In this document: positions 10,125 to 16,853 of the stretch, one piece after another
How positions within the stretch are numbered: the first letter of the stretch is position 1
Layout: every line of letters begins with the position of its first letter
Made by a program: the position numbers and the translations under genes
Notes under the pieces: generated by a model
Seen by the model: the letters and a program-made list of their open reading frames with translations, nothing else
What the model was told of the DNA's origin: nothing
Database searches by the model: none
Source: an uncultured Chitinophagaceae bacterium
GTDB lineage: Bacteria; Bacteroidota; Bacteroidia; Chitinophagales; Chitinophagaceae
Reading direction: 5' to 3'
Assembly (NCBI GenBank): GCA_937996595.1
Contig: CALKVC010000118.1
Coordinates: 1-21,035, forward strand
Length of the DNA stretch: 21,035 nucleotides

Positions 10125-10430
10125 ATGATCATTTATAATGTAACCATCAAAGTAGATAAAAGCATCGCGGATGCATGGCTCAACTGGTTAAAAGAGGAGC
10201 ATATTCCCGAAGTTACCGGTACCGGCTGCTTCAGCAACGCAAGCATTTTACAGCTCCTGGATGTTGATGAAACCGAAGGGCCCACGTTCGCCGTACAATA
10301 TGCAGCAGAAAGCAAGGCACAATATAACCGCTATATAGAACTTTTTGCAGGTACCATGAGGCAAAAAAGTTTTGAAAAATGGGGCGATAAATTCATCGCT
10401 TTCCGCTCAGTAATGCAAGTTGTTAACTAA
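10125..10430 (+). CDS. DUF4286 family protein
   Basis: A 101-aa protein matching the small DUF4286 family found in Bacteroidota: it opens MIIYNVTIKVDKSIADAWLNWLK and has the HIPEVTGTGCFSNASILQLL segment. The pattern suggests a ferredoxin-like alpha/beta fold related to dimeric alpha-beta barrel proteins (inference). It is soluble, without a signal peptide or membrane helix. The start lies five bases after the exodeoxyribonuclease III stop, so the two genes form a likely operon. The function is not known, and the neighbour does not settle it. Confidence 0.85.
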   Translation: MIIYNVTIKVDKSIADAWLNWLKEEHIPEVTGTGCFSNASILQLLDVDETEGPTFAVQYAAESKAQYNRYIELFAGTMRQKSFEKWGDKFIAFRSVMQVVN

Positions 10431-10655
10431 TTGTGCAAAACAAAAATCTTCAAATATATTGAAAGTAATTATCGCCTGCAAGCCGCACGGGCAAAGGGAT
10501 TAAGGGCAACAAAATCTGAAACCCTTTACAGTAAAGGCTTTCATGAGATTTGTACAAAACAGGCTGACATAAAACCAAACCGCCATTCTCAAGCAAAAGC
10601 TTACGGATTGCGGATTGCAGCCAATTTTAATTTCAGGAAAATTGTAAAAAAATTT

Positions 10656-10685
10656 TTTGTTGCAATCAAAAAGCCTCTATATTTG
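10656..10685 (+). promoter_or_regulatory. Bacteroidota-type promoter of the HU gene
   Basis: TTTG (10656-10659), an 18-bp spacer, then TATATTTG (10678-10685), a full TAnnTTTG match. The predicted start near 10690 leaves about 25 nt before ATG 10714. The rest of the 283-bp gap 10431-10713 holds only a 15-bp near-perfect palindrome at 10523-10537 and a short CGGATTG tandem near 10605-10620; I see no gene in it. Confidence 0.7.
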
Positions 10686-10713
10686 TTGCACTTAAAATTT
10701 CAAAAACATAATT

Positions 10714-10983
10714 ATGAACAAAGCTGAATTAATTGCAAAAATTGCTGATGACGCTGGCATCACAAAAACACAAGCTAACGCTACTTTAGATTCTTTCGTT
10801 GAAGCAGTTACAAAAACTTTAAAAAGCGGCAACAAAGTAACTCTTGTTGGCTTTGGTACTTTCTCTGTTTCTAAAAGGGCTGCCCGTAACGGACGCAATC
10901 CACAGACAGGTGCTGTTATAAAAATCAAAGCAAAGAAAGTTGCTAAATTTAAAGCAGGTAAAGAACTGTCTGCAAAGATCTGA
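10714..10983 (+). CDS. hup: HU family DNA-binding protein
   Basis: An 89-aa protein of normal HU length. It starts MNKAELIAKIADDAGITKTQAN, has the hinge VTLVGFGTFSVSKRAAR, and the DNA-binding arm GRNPQTGAVIKIKAKKVAKF with the intercalating proline of the RNP motif. HU proteins bend and compact DNA as dimers. The gene stands alone, with its own promoter (10656-10685) and a strong terminator (11002-11033), which suits an abundant nucleoid protein. Codon use in the early part (GCT, ACT, GTT) differs from neighbours in a way that fits high expression. Confidence 0.97.
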   Translation: MNKAELIAKIADDAGITKTQANATLDSFVEAVTKTLKSGNKVTLVGFGTFSVSKRAARNGRNPQTGAVIKIKAKKVAKFKAGKELSAKI

Positions 10984-11001
10984 TTCTAACAAAAAGAATT
11001 G

Positions 11002-11033
11002 AAAAAGCAAGACCGCTGTGTCTTGCTTTTTTT
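11002..11033 (+). terminator. Rho-independent terminator of the HU gene
   Basis: AAAAAGCAAGAC (11002-11013), loop CGCTGT, GTCTTGCTTTTT (11020-11031), continuing into more T residues: a perfect 12-bp stem and T-run, 19 bp after the stop. Confidence 0.92.
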
Positions 11034-11034
11034 A

Positions 11035-11042
11035 TAATTTTG
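11035..11042 (+). promoter_or_regulatory. Possible -7 element for the THX gene
   Basis: TAATTTTG is a full TAnnTTTG match 25 bp before ATG 11068, directly abutting the HU terminator. No TTG is found at 18-21 bp upstream, because that region is the terminator stem, so support is half of a promoter only. Confidence 0.35.
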
Positions 11043-11067
11043 ACCAACAATTAAAACACATACAATT

Positions 11068-11196
11068 ATGGGACGTGGTGATATCAAAACCAAAAAAGGA
11101 AAAATTTTTGCCGGAAGCTTCGGAAAATCAAGGCCTGCAAAAGCTGCCGCTAAAGCAGCACCGGCAAAAAAAGCTGCCGCTAAAAAAACTAAATAA
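11068..11196 (+). CDS. 30S ribosomal protein THX (bTHX)
   Basis: A 42-aa, very basic protein that starts MGRGDIKTKKGKIFAGSFGK, the hallmark of THX, the small peptide that sits in the 30S head and stabilises 16S rRNA. The tail is a lysine/alanine-rich stretch (KAAAKAAPAKKAAAKKTK), longer than the 26-residue Thermus protein and like the tailed forms in Bacteroidota. It is easily missed because of its size. It follows the HU gene but is separated from it by a terminator. A TAATTTTG box at 11035 is the only promoter candidate. Confidence 0.92.
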   Translation: MGRGDIKTKKGKIFAGSFGKSRPAKAAAKAAPAKKAAAKKTK

Positions 11197-11204
11197 CCGG
11201 GTTG

Positions 11205-11246
11205 TTTTTTAAGTTTACAATGACGGTAAATTGTAAACTTAAAAAA
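11205..11246. repeat. Perfect 16-bp inverted repeat after THX
   Basis: TTTTTTAAGTTTACAA (11205-11220) and its exact complement 11231-11246 flank a 10-base loop. It lies between the convergent THX gene and the coiled-coil gene ending at 11294, so it may stop transcription from both sides. The T-run is at the start of the stem rather than after it, which is not the normal terminator layout. Confidence 0.7.
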
Positions 11247-11293
11247 CCGGCCTTTCATTCTCCACTATTCAACAGGGGTAGCTGCAGGTATAA

Positions 11294-11800
11294 TCAGGGA
11301 AGGTTGCTTTGGCCCTGTTTTGTAAGTCTTTCAAGCTTATCTTTCAGCCGCATATTTTCCAGCTGAACCATTTCCAGGCTACTTTCCAATTCTGCCACCC
11401 GCGACATTGATTCCGAAAGCTGCCGGTACAGGGATGCTGTTTCCGCTAACTCGTTATCAAGGTCTTTCAATGCTGCCTTATTACTATCCAGCTTTTCCTG
11501 AAGTGTATAATACGATTTTTCCATTTCAATAGACCGGATAACCTCTTCTTCCATGGCCGTTTCACGCCTTAATGCACCTGCTGCTTTCTTTTGTTGTTCC
11601 CCTATGATCAGCTGCATTTGGGCAATCTGGTTCAGGTTACCTTCCAGTGTGCTTTGAAGCATTATGGCATTCGCAGCTTTTTTTCGCAGGATATCAACCT
11701 CCTCTTCCCTGATATTAATCATTTCATTAATATCATTTAGCTGGATCTTCAGCAATTCATTTTCACTTTGCAGTTGTTGAAAGTCATCTGTTGAAAGCAT
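11294..11800 (-). CDS. Coiled-coil protein of unknown function
   Basis: A 168-aa protein predicted by eye to be almost wholly coiled coil: long heptad-like runs of L/I/M with E/K/Q from about residue 5 to 160 (for example LQSENELLKIQL, VAELESSLEMVQLENMRLKDKLERL). There are no cysteines, no signal peptide and no membrane helix, so it is probably cytoplasmic and oligomeric. The C-terminus is short and polar (TKQGQSNLP). I do not recognise a named family beyond generic coiled-coil proteins of Chitinophagaceae. It is transcribed toward THX and divergently from the ECF sigma factor, with 151 bp between the two starts. The divergence could mean shared regulation, but no operator is evident. Confidence 0.75.
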   Translation of the reverse strand: MLSTDDFQQLQSENELLKIQLNDINEMINIREEEVDILRKKAANAIMLQSTLEGNLNQIAQMQLIIGEQQKKAAGALRRETAMEEEVIRSIEMEKSYYTLQEKLDSNKAALKDLDNELAETASLYRQLSESMSRVAELESSLEMVQLENMRLKDKLERLTKQGQSNLP

Positions 11801-11951
11801 ACTTTTACGGTTTACTATTCTAAAATAAGCAATTTAATTAGCCGGCTGAAACCGGTCTGTAAAAAATACTGATGCTTTTCCTCTTTGGGCAGCATATCCG
11901 GGAATGGAAGCATCTTTTGTTTACTAAGGAATAGGTGCTAACAGAAGCAAT

Positions 11952-12494
11952 TTGACTGAAGATGAACTGATAAAAGGATGTATCAGGGAAAATACCGCCT
12001 GTCAGAAGGAAGTATTTGACCGTTACGCCAGTCATATGCTGGGCGTATGCCAGCGTTATGCCCGTAATTCTTTTGATGCCGAAGACATACTGCAGGATGC
12101 CTTTATTAAAGTTTTCAGTAAAATTTCGCAGTTCAAGTCAGAAGGCTCATTTGAAGGCTGGATCAGGCGGATTGTGGTAAATACAGCGCTTAAAAAATAT
12201 AGTTTATCCCGGTACAGCAAAGAAATATCCGGCTATGAAACGGGTGATAACCATGAAAAACAGATTGATCCGGCTGCTTATTCACAACTTACTGAAAAGG
12301 ACCTGCTGGCATTAATCAATAAGCTGCCGGATGGCTATCGGGTTATTTTTAACCTGTATGTGATTGAAGGTTACCAGCATGAGGAAATTGCAGCCATGCT
12401 GGGCATTCAACCGGGTACCAGCAGGAGCCAACTGGTTAAGGCAAGGGCCATGCTCCAGAAACAAATTATTCAATTACAAAAGGTTGCAGTATGA
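11952..12494 (+). CDS. RNA polymerase ECF-type sigma factor
   Basis: A 180-aa sigma-70 family protein with regions 2 and 4 only. Region 2 covers about 20-88 (FDRYASHMLGVCQRYARN, DAEDILQDAFIKVF, FEGWIRRIVVNTALKKY) and region 4 about 118-172 (LPDGYRVIFNLYVIEGYQHEEIAAMLGI, GTSRSQLVKARAMLQ). It should direct RNA polymerase to a specific gene set, perhaps including its own operon. The start is TTG 11952: an in-frame stop lies at 11925-11927 and no in-frame ATG precedes region 2. The stop overlaps the ATG of the next gene by 4 bp, so the two are translationally coupled. No classical anti-sigma gene is present; the downstream protein may take that role. Confidence 0.94.
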   Translation: MTEDELIKGCIRENTACQKEVFDRYASHMLGVCQRYARNSFDAEDILQDAFIKVFSKISQFKSEGSFEGWIRRIVVNTALKKYSLSRYSKEISGYETGDNHEKQIDPAAYSQLTEKDLLALINKLPDGYRVIFNLYVIEGYQHEEIAAMLGIQPGTSRSQLVKARAMLQKQIIQLQKVAV

Positions 12495-13936
12495 ACTATT
12501 CACCTTTAGATGACCATATTAACAAGAAACTCTCGGGTTACAGTCCCGATGTTCCTCCGCATATATGGGAAAATATCATGGCCAAAAAAGACAGGAAAAA
12601 ACCGGCTGCTTTTTGGATGAATCCCGGCTTTAAACGGGGGCTAATAATCTTGGCAGGTATCCTGCTAACCGGCACTTTCGTTATCCTTAAGAAAAACCTT
12701 TCTTCTTCAACTCCTGTTACAGATACTGCCGGTGTAAACAGAAATGAAGAACCGGTTAATGACGGAAAGACAAAAAATATCATTACGCCGGTTCCGGTAA
12801 CCGGTGACCAACAAACAATTTTAACCGGGGAGCAAGAAAAACCTGAGCAGCTATCAAATTCAACATTAGAGGAAACTGATAACCTGACCACCACCATAAA
12901 TTCAGACCGAAAAAACAAACAAGGCAGCAATAATTCAAACACAAACAGATTTGACTTTGATAACAATGCAGACCAGGCCGTTGCTTTACAAAAAAAACCA
13001 AGGTCTTTTAAAAGCAAATCAAACGTATCTATAAAAAACACATCGCCTTCAAATGATAATGAAACGGTTGACAACGAAACGGTGGTTCCGGATTACAGTA
13101 ATAATACAGGATCTGCCCACATGCTGCTGAACCGGGTATTGCTTTCGCCTGCATTGATTTCTGATGAAAAGATGAAGCTGGCTTCTGTAAAAAAACCGGT
13201 ATATGCTTTCGCGCCGGTTCCCTGCCCGGAATCGGAAAAAAACACGGCAGGCAACAAACGATATTTTGAATTATACGGCGGACCTGACTATGCTCTCAGA
13301 AGCATTTCCGACACGGGAAATTCCGCTTACCTGCAGAAAAGAAAAGAAAGCACGAAGTTCGCTTCCGCCTTCAGTGCCGGTATGCGCTATACGAAAGTGT
13401 TCAGCAACGGAATGAGTTTCCGCACCGGTTTCAACTACAGCCAGATAAATGAAACATTCAAGTATGCCGAAGGAAATATCATACAGGTGGTATATATAAC
13501 TAACAGTAACGGAGACACTACAGGTAGTTTCACCACAACCGGCAGCCGGTATAAAACAACCCACAATAAATTCAGGACGTTAGATATTCCGCTCCTGATT
13601 GGTTACGAATTGGGAAACAGCAGGCTGCACATAAACTTTAACGCAGGTGCCATGGTTAACCTGTATAGCTGGCAAAAAGGAGATGTGCTGGATACCGCAT
13701 TTAAACCGGTAACCATAACAACCGGCAAAGACAACTCACCATACCAGTTTAAAAATCATATTGGAATCGGGTTCATTGGAGCTGTTTCTGTTTATTATAA
13801 AGTAAGCAACAGGCTTCATTTATTTGCTGAACCTTATTTCCGTTATAATTTTTCGCCTGCCAGCAAAGCAGAACTCACATTAAAACAAAAGTATAATACA
13901 GCCGGTTTAAGGCTGGGCCTGAGGATTGATTTCTGA
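12491..13936 (+). CDS. Outer-membrane beta-barrel protein with N-terminal cytoplasmic segment and inner-membrane helix (putative sigma regulator)
   Basis: A 481-aa protein in three parts. Residues 1-48 are soluble and contain SPDVPPHIWENIMAKKDRKK, which resembles the short N-termini of ECF-linked Bacteroidota membrane proteins. Residues 49-66 (GLIILAGILLTGTFVIL) form one membrane helix with positive charges on both sides. Residues 67-250 are a polar N/T/S-rich linker. From about 256 (YFELYGGPDYALRS) to the last residue F481 comes an outer-membrane beta-barrel domain (PorT_2/OMP_b-brl style) with alternating strands ending LRLGLRIDF. There is no cleavable signal peptide. Its ATG overlaps the sigma factor's TGA, so a role in sensing envelope state and holding the sigma factor is a reasonable inference but is not shown. 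Confidence 0.8.
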   Translation: MNYSPLDDHINKKLSGYSPDVPPHIWENIMAKKDRKKPAAFWMNPGFKRGLIILAGILLTGTFVILKKNLSSSTPVTDTAGVNRNEEPVNDGKTKNIITPVPVTGDQQTILTGEQEKPEQLSNSTLEETDNLTTTINSDRKNKQGSNNSNTNRFDFDNNADQAVALQKKPRSFKSKSNVSIKNTSPSNDNETVDNETVVPDYSNNTGSAHMLLNRVLLSPALISDEKMKLASVKKPVYAFAPVPCPESEKNTAGNKRYFELYGGPDYALRSISDTGNSAYLQKRKESTKFASAFSAGMRYTKVFSNGMSFRTGFNYSQINETFKYAEGNIIQVVYITNSNGDTTGSFTTTGSRYKTTHNKFRTLDIPLLIGYELGNSRLHINFNAGAMVNLYSWQKGDVLDTAFKPVTITTGKDNSPYQFKNHIGIGFIGAVSVYYKVSNRLHLFAEPYFRYNFSPASKAELTLKQKYNTAGLRLGLRIDF

Positions 13937-14000
13937 TACAGGCAACAAAAAAATAAATAACAGCATCTTATAGATAACCGCGTTGAACAACAAGATGAAC

Positions 14001-14978
14001 ATGAAGAAAAAAAACTTATTCTTTTATTTACTCATAGCAGTATTCGCACTGGTTTCCTGCCAGAAAGAAGATATTGACGAGTTCATTCCTGATCCTACAT
14101 CCGGGCCAGACAGCACCTGGTACAATATCATTGACAGCTCTATGCTGGTTAGCCAGTTAAAATCAGCCTTATTACTGGATTTAGCGAAAGACAGTTTTTC
14201 TGTCAACAGCACAACCCTGTTCACAGCCAGTTCCGGGCTGCAGTTTTTGTTTCCTGCAGAATCTGTAAGCACGCTTAACAACCAGCCTGTATCAGGTAAC
14301 ATTCAACTGGAAACACATCTGCTACGGAAAAAAGGCCATTTGATACGGATGGGCACACCAACCGTTTCAAATGGAAAACTGATGGTTTCTGACGGCACCC
14401 TATTTGTGCGTTTTTCCAAAAATGGCAACGAACTTAAAGTGGCTCCGCAAAAAAACATCACGATCGGGTTCAGCAGCCCGTCTCCTTCATTCCAAATGCG
14501 GAAATTTGATGGAGAAACGAATAGCAGTTCTGCTTTTAACTGGATGCCAAATCCTGATAGCATCAATAACAATGTGAACATATTTAACCAGCAGTACCAG
14601 GTTAAAACAAACACTTTACGCTGGATAAATTGCGGATATATTTATCAAAATCCCGGCGTGCCGGAAACCACCGTTTCTGCAATCCTGCCGTTCAATTACA
14701 CCAATGCCAATTCCATTGCATTTACCGTTTTTAACGATATGCAATCGGTAGCGGGCATGTATGGCAATGCAAACAGCAGGCAGTTTAAAACAGAAAGGCT
14801 TCCGGCAAACAGGCCGGTTACGGTTGTTGTTTTATCAAAACAGGGAAATGATTATTTCATGGGGCATGTGCAGGCAACAACCACCGGTGTTCCCGGTACC
14901 GTTTCAAATACGGCTGTAACAATAACGCCTGTTATCACTACTTTAAGCAATATCATCAGCTACCTGGAAAGTTTATAA
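14001..14978 (+). CDS. Lipoprotein of unknown function, downstream of the ECF locus
   Basis: A 325-aa protein with a signal peptide MKKKNLFFYLLIAVFALVSC; the lipobox LVSC makes C20 the lipidated residue. The +2 Q and following acidic residues (QKEDIDEF) fit a surface-exposed Bacteroidota lipoprotein, though this is not certain. The mature part is beta-rich, with a segment FPAESVSTLNNQPVSGNIQLE and repeated V/I-containing strands. I do not recognise a named family. ATG 14001 gives the most standard signal peptide; ATG 13995 and TTG 13983 are in frame. It follows the beta-barrel gene by 64 bp without a visible terminator or promoter, so it may be the third gene of that operon, and possibly an output of the sigma factor. 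Confidence 0.78.
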   Translation: MKKKNLFFYLLIAVFALVSCQKEDIDEFIPDPTSGPDSTWYNIIDSSMLVSQLKSALLLDLAKDSFSVNSTTLFTASSGLQFLFPAESVSTLNNQPVSGNIQLETHLLRKKGHLIRMGTPTVSNGKLMVSDGTLFVRFSKNGNELKVAPQKNITIGFSSPSPSFQMRKFDGETNSSSAFNWMPNPDSINNNVNIFNQQYQVKTNTLRWINCGYIYQNPGVPETTVSAILPFNYTNANSIAFTVFNDMQSVAGMYGNANSRQFKTERLPANRPVTVVVLSKQGNDYFMGHVQATTTGVPGTVSNTAVTITPVITTLSNIISYLESL

Positions 14979-15002
14979 TTGTTTTTTACTTTGAGGTGTT
15001 AA

Positions 15003-15040
15003 TAAAAAAAGCTGCCCTTCATGAAGGCAGCTTTTCTTTT
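15003..15040. terminator. Bidirectional Rho-independent terminator between the lipoprotein gene and pyrH
   Basis: AAAAGCTGCC (15007-15016) and GGCAGCTTTT (15026-15035) form a 10-bp stem. A run of A precedes it and T-rich sequence follows, so it can act on both convergent strands. Confidence 0.9.
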
Positions 15041-15053
15041 ATATTAATTTTCT

Positions 15054-15764
15054 TTAACTAACCAGTGTGCCTACACGCTCACCGGTAACCACGCTTAACA
15101 GGTTTCCGGGCTTATTCATATCAAACACAATGATTGGCAGGTTGTTTTCCATACAAAGTGTAAATGCCGTCATATCCATCACTTTCAGGTTTTGTGAAAT
15201 ACAATCTGCAAAAGGGATCCTTTCATATTTGGTTGCCGAAGGGTCTTTTTCGGGATCGGCAGAATAGATGCCATCTACCCTGGTCCCTTTCAGGATCACA
15301 TCCGCCTTTATTTCTATGGCGCGTAATGAACCGGCTGTATCTGTGGTAAAATAGGGGTTACCGGTTCCTGCTCCAAAAATCACTACCCGGCCTTTTTCAA
15401 GGTGGCGCATGGCCCGGCGGCGGATATATGGTTCAGCAATCTGTTCCATCTTGATGGCGCTCTGCAGCCTGGTATAAACACCAGCTTTTTCAAGGCCGGC
15501 CTGCAGTGCCATCCCGTTAATAACGGTAGCCAGCATGCCCATATAATCACCCTGCGCCCTTTCAATACCGGTTTCTGCCTCATTCATACCCCGGTAAATG
15601 TTTCCTCCTCCAATAACAATGGCAACCTGTACGCCCATATCGGTGATATGTTTAATATCCTGGGCATATTGGGCTATTACGGCCGGATCCATCCCGAAAT
15701 TTTTTTCACCCATCAGTGATTCGCCGGAAAGTTTTAAAAGAATACGCTTGTATTTGGGAAGCAT
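15054..15764 (-). CDS. pyrH: UMP kinase
   Basis: A 236-aa amino-acid-kinase-fold enzyme, normal bacterial UMP kinase length. Motifs in order: KRILLKLSGESLMG (ATP site), AIVIGGGNIYRG, GDYMGMLATVINGMALQ, IFGAGTGNPYFTTDTAGSLRAIE, LKGTRVDGIYSADP and VMDMTAFTLC. It phosphorylates UMP to UDP in pyrimidine nucleotide synthesis; the bacterial enzyme is typically a GTP-regulated, UTP-inhibited hexamer. It lies downstream of tsf, a common bacterial order, but a terminator at 15900-15923 stands between them, so it may have its own promoter in the 176-bp gap. No clear promoter box was found there. Confidence 0.97.
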   Translation of the reverse strand: MLPKYKRILLKLSGESLMGEKNFGMDPAVIAQYAQDIKHITDMGVQVAIVIGGGNIYRGMNEAETGIERAQGDYMGMLATVINGMALQAGLEKAGVYTRLQSAIKMEQIAEPYIRRRAMRHLEKGRVVIFGAGTGNPYFTTDTAGSLRAIEIKADVILKGTRVDGIYSADPEKDPSATKYERIPFADCISQNLKVMDMTAFTLCMENNLPIIVFDMNKPGNLLSVVTGERVGTLVS

Positions 15765-15783
15765 AGGTTAAAAGTGATTTATA

Positions 15784-15815
15784 ATGTATGATTTGTGATG
15801 TATGATTTATGATTT
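15784..15815. repeat. 14-bp tandem repeat in the tsf-pyrH gap
   Basis: ATGTATGATTTGTG (15784-15797) is followed at once by ATGTATGATTTATG (15798-15811), one mismatch, with a partial third copy on each side. It lies 20-50 bp upstream of the pyrH start. Confidence 0.7.
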
Positions 15816-15893
15816 GAATATAAGGCGTTACGAAGATAAATGTATACATTTTTCATCTGATAATCTCACAAAAGCGTTTAAGCTATCTGGTGC

Positions 15894-15923
15894 GTAAAAA
15901 AAGCGAAACTTTCGTTTCGCTTT
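15894..15923 (-). terminator. Rho-independent terminator of the tsf operon
   Basis: On the minus strand AAAGCGAAAC, loop GAAA, GTTTCGCTTT forms a 10-bp stem (15923-15914 with 15909-15900) followed by further T residues to 15894. It stands 18 bp after the tsf stop. Confidence 0.9.
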
Positions 15924-15940
15924 ACACATAATAAAAAATA

Positions 15941-16765
15941 TTATCCTAACGCCACCCTTTTAAATTCGGTAACCTTTAGGTCGGCATCAATGCTCTTCAG
16001 ATAATCTGCCACAGATTTGTTGGCATCTTTTACAAAAGCCTGAGCCATCAGTGTGTTGTCTTTGAAAAACTTATTCAGTTTGCCCATAGCGATCTTTTCA
16101 GCCATTTCTGCCGGTTTTCCTTCCGCTTTCACCACTTCGATGGCAATGTTCTTTTCCCTTTCAACCACATCGGCCGGAATTGATGTTTCATCAACCGCAA
16201 GTGGATTCATAGCTGCAATCTGCATGGCAACATCCTTACCTGCTTCTGCAGATTCTTTGGTCATACCTACCAGAACTCCCATGCGGTTTGCTCCATGAAT
16301 ATAACTGGCCACATACGGAGCATCTACCCTTTCAAATTTAGACACTTCAATCTTTTCGCCTATGGCTGCCAGTTTATCATTGATAAGGTCTGCTACTTTA
16401 GCGCCGTTAATCACCACTTCATTCAATGCTTCAACAGATGTAACATTATTGGCTACTGCAGCATCCGCAATTGATTGAGCGAATGATACAAAATCTGCAT
16501 TCTTACTAACGAAGTCAGTTTCACAACTGATGCATACGATGATGCCGGCCTTGTTATCTGCAGTTGTTTTAGCAAGGATAACGCCCTCTTTTGCTTCACG
16601 GTCGCTGCGCTTTGCGGCAACTTTCTGGCCCTGCTTACGCAACCAGTCGATGGCCGCTTCAAAATCACCATTGCTTTCTGTTAACGCTTTACGGCAGTCC
16701 ATCATACCTGCTCCGGTTGCCTGCCTTAATTTATTTATATCTGCTGCTGTTATTGTTGCACTCAT
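15941..16765 (-). CDS. tsf: Translation elongation factor Ts
   Basis: A 274-aa protein. The N-terminal UBA-like domain INKLRQATGAGMMDCRKALTESNGDFEAAIDWLRKQG (about 9-45) holds the TGAGMMDCKKAL-type signature, and the core contains ETDFVSKNADF and the VDAPYVASYIHGANRMGVLVGM segment. EF-Ts exchanges GDP for GTP on EF-Tu. The C-terminus carries KLNKFFKDNTLMAQAFVKD, the family's conserved end motif. It is next to rpsB as in most bacteria (88-bp gap). The start ATG 16763-16765 gives MSATITAADINKLR. The gap before it has a 7-bp AT-rich tandem repeat. Confidence 0.97.
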   Translation of the reverse strand: MSATITAADINKLRQATGAGMMDCRKALTESNGDFEAAIDWLRKQGQKVAAKRSDREAKEGVILAKTTADNKAGIIVCISCETDFVSKNADFVSFAQSIADAAVANNVTSVEALNEVVINGAKVADLINDKLAAIGEKIEVSKFERVDAPYVASYIHGANRMGVLVGMTKESAEAGKDVAMQIAAMNPLAVDETSIPADVVEREKNIAIEVVKAEGKPAEMAEKIAMGKLNKFFKDNTLMAQAFVKDANKSVADYLKSIDADLKVTEFKRVALG

Positions 16766-16775
16766 TTCAACTAAA

Positions 16776-16800
16776 AATTAATAATTAATAATTGATAATT
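16776..16800. repeat. 7-bp AT-rich tandem repeat in the tsf leader
   Basis: AATTAAT (16776-16782), AATTAAT (16783-16789), AATTGAT (16790-16796), then a partial AATT. It lies 11-35 bases upstream of the tsf start and will be in its leader RNA. Confidence 0.75.
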
Positions 16801-16853
16801 CCCCTGGCCTGTATAAAAGCTGATGAAGGATTATCATTTTTAAGAAGCACTGA

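Noticed and set aside
10431..10727. 98-codon + strand ORF between DUF4286 and HU
   Set aside because: It starts with TTG directly after a stop, has no family resemblance, runs through the HU promoter and overlaps the HU start.
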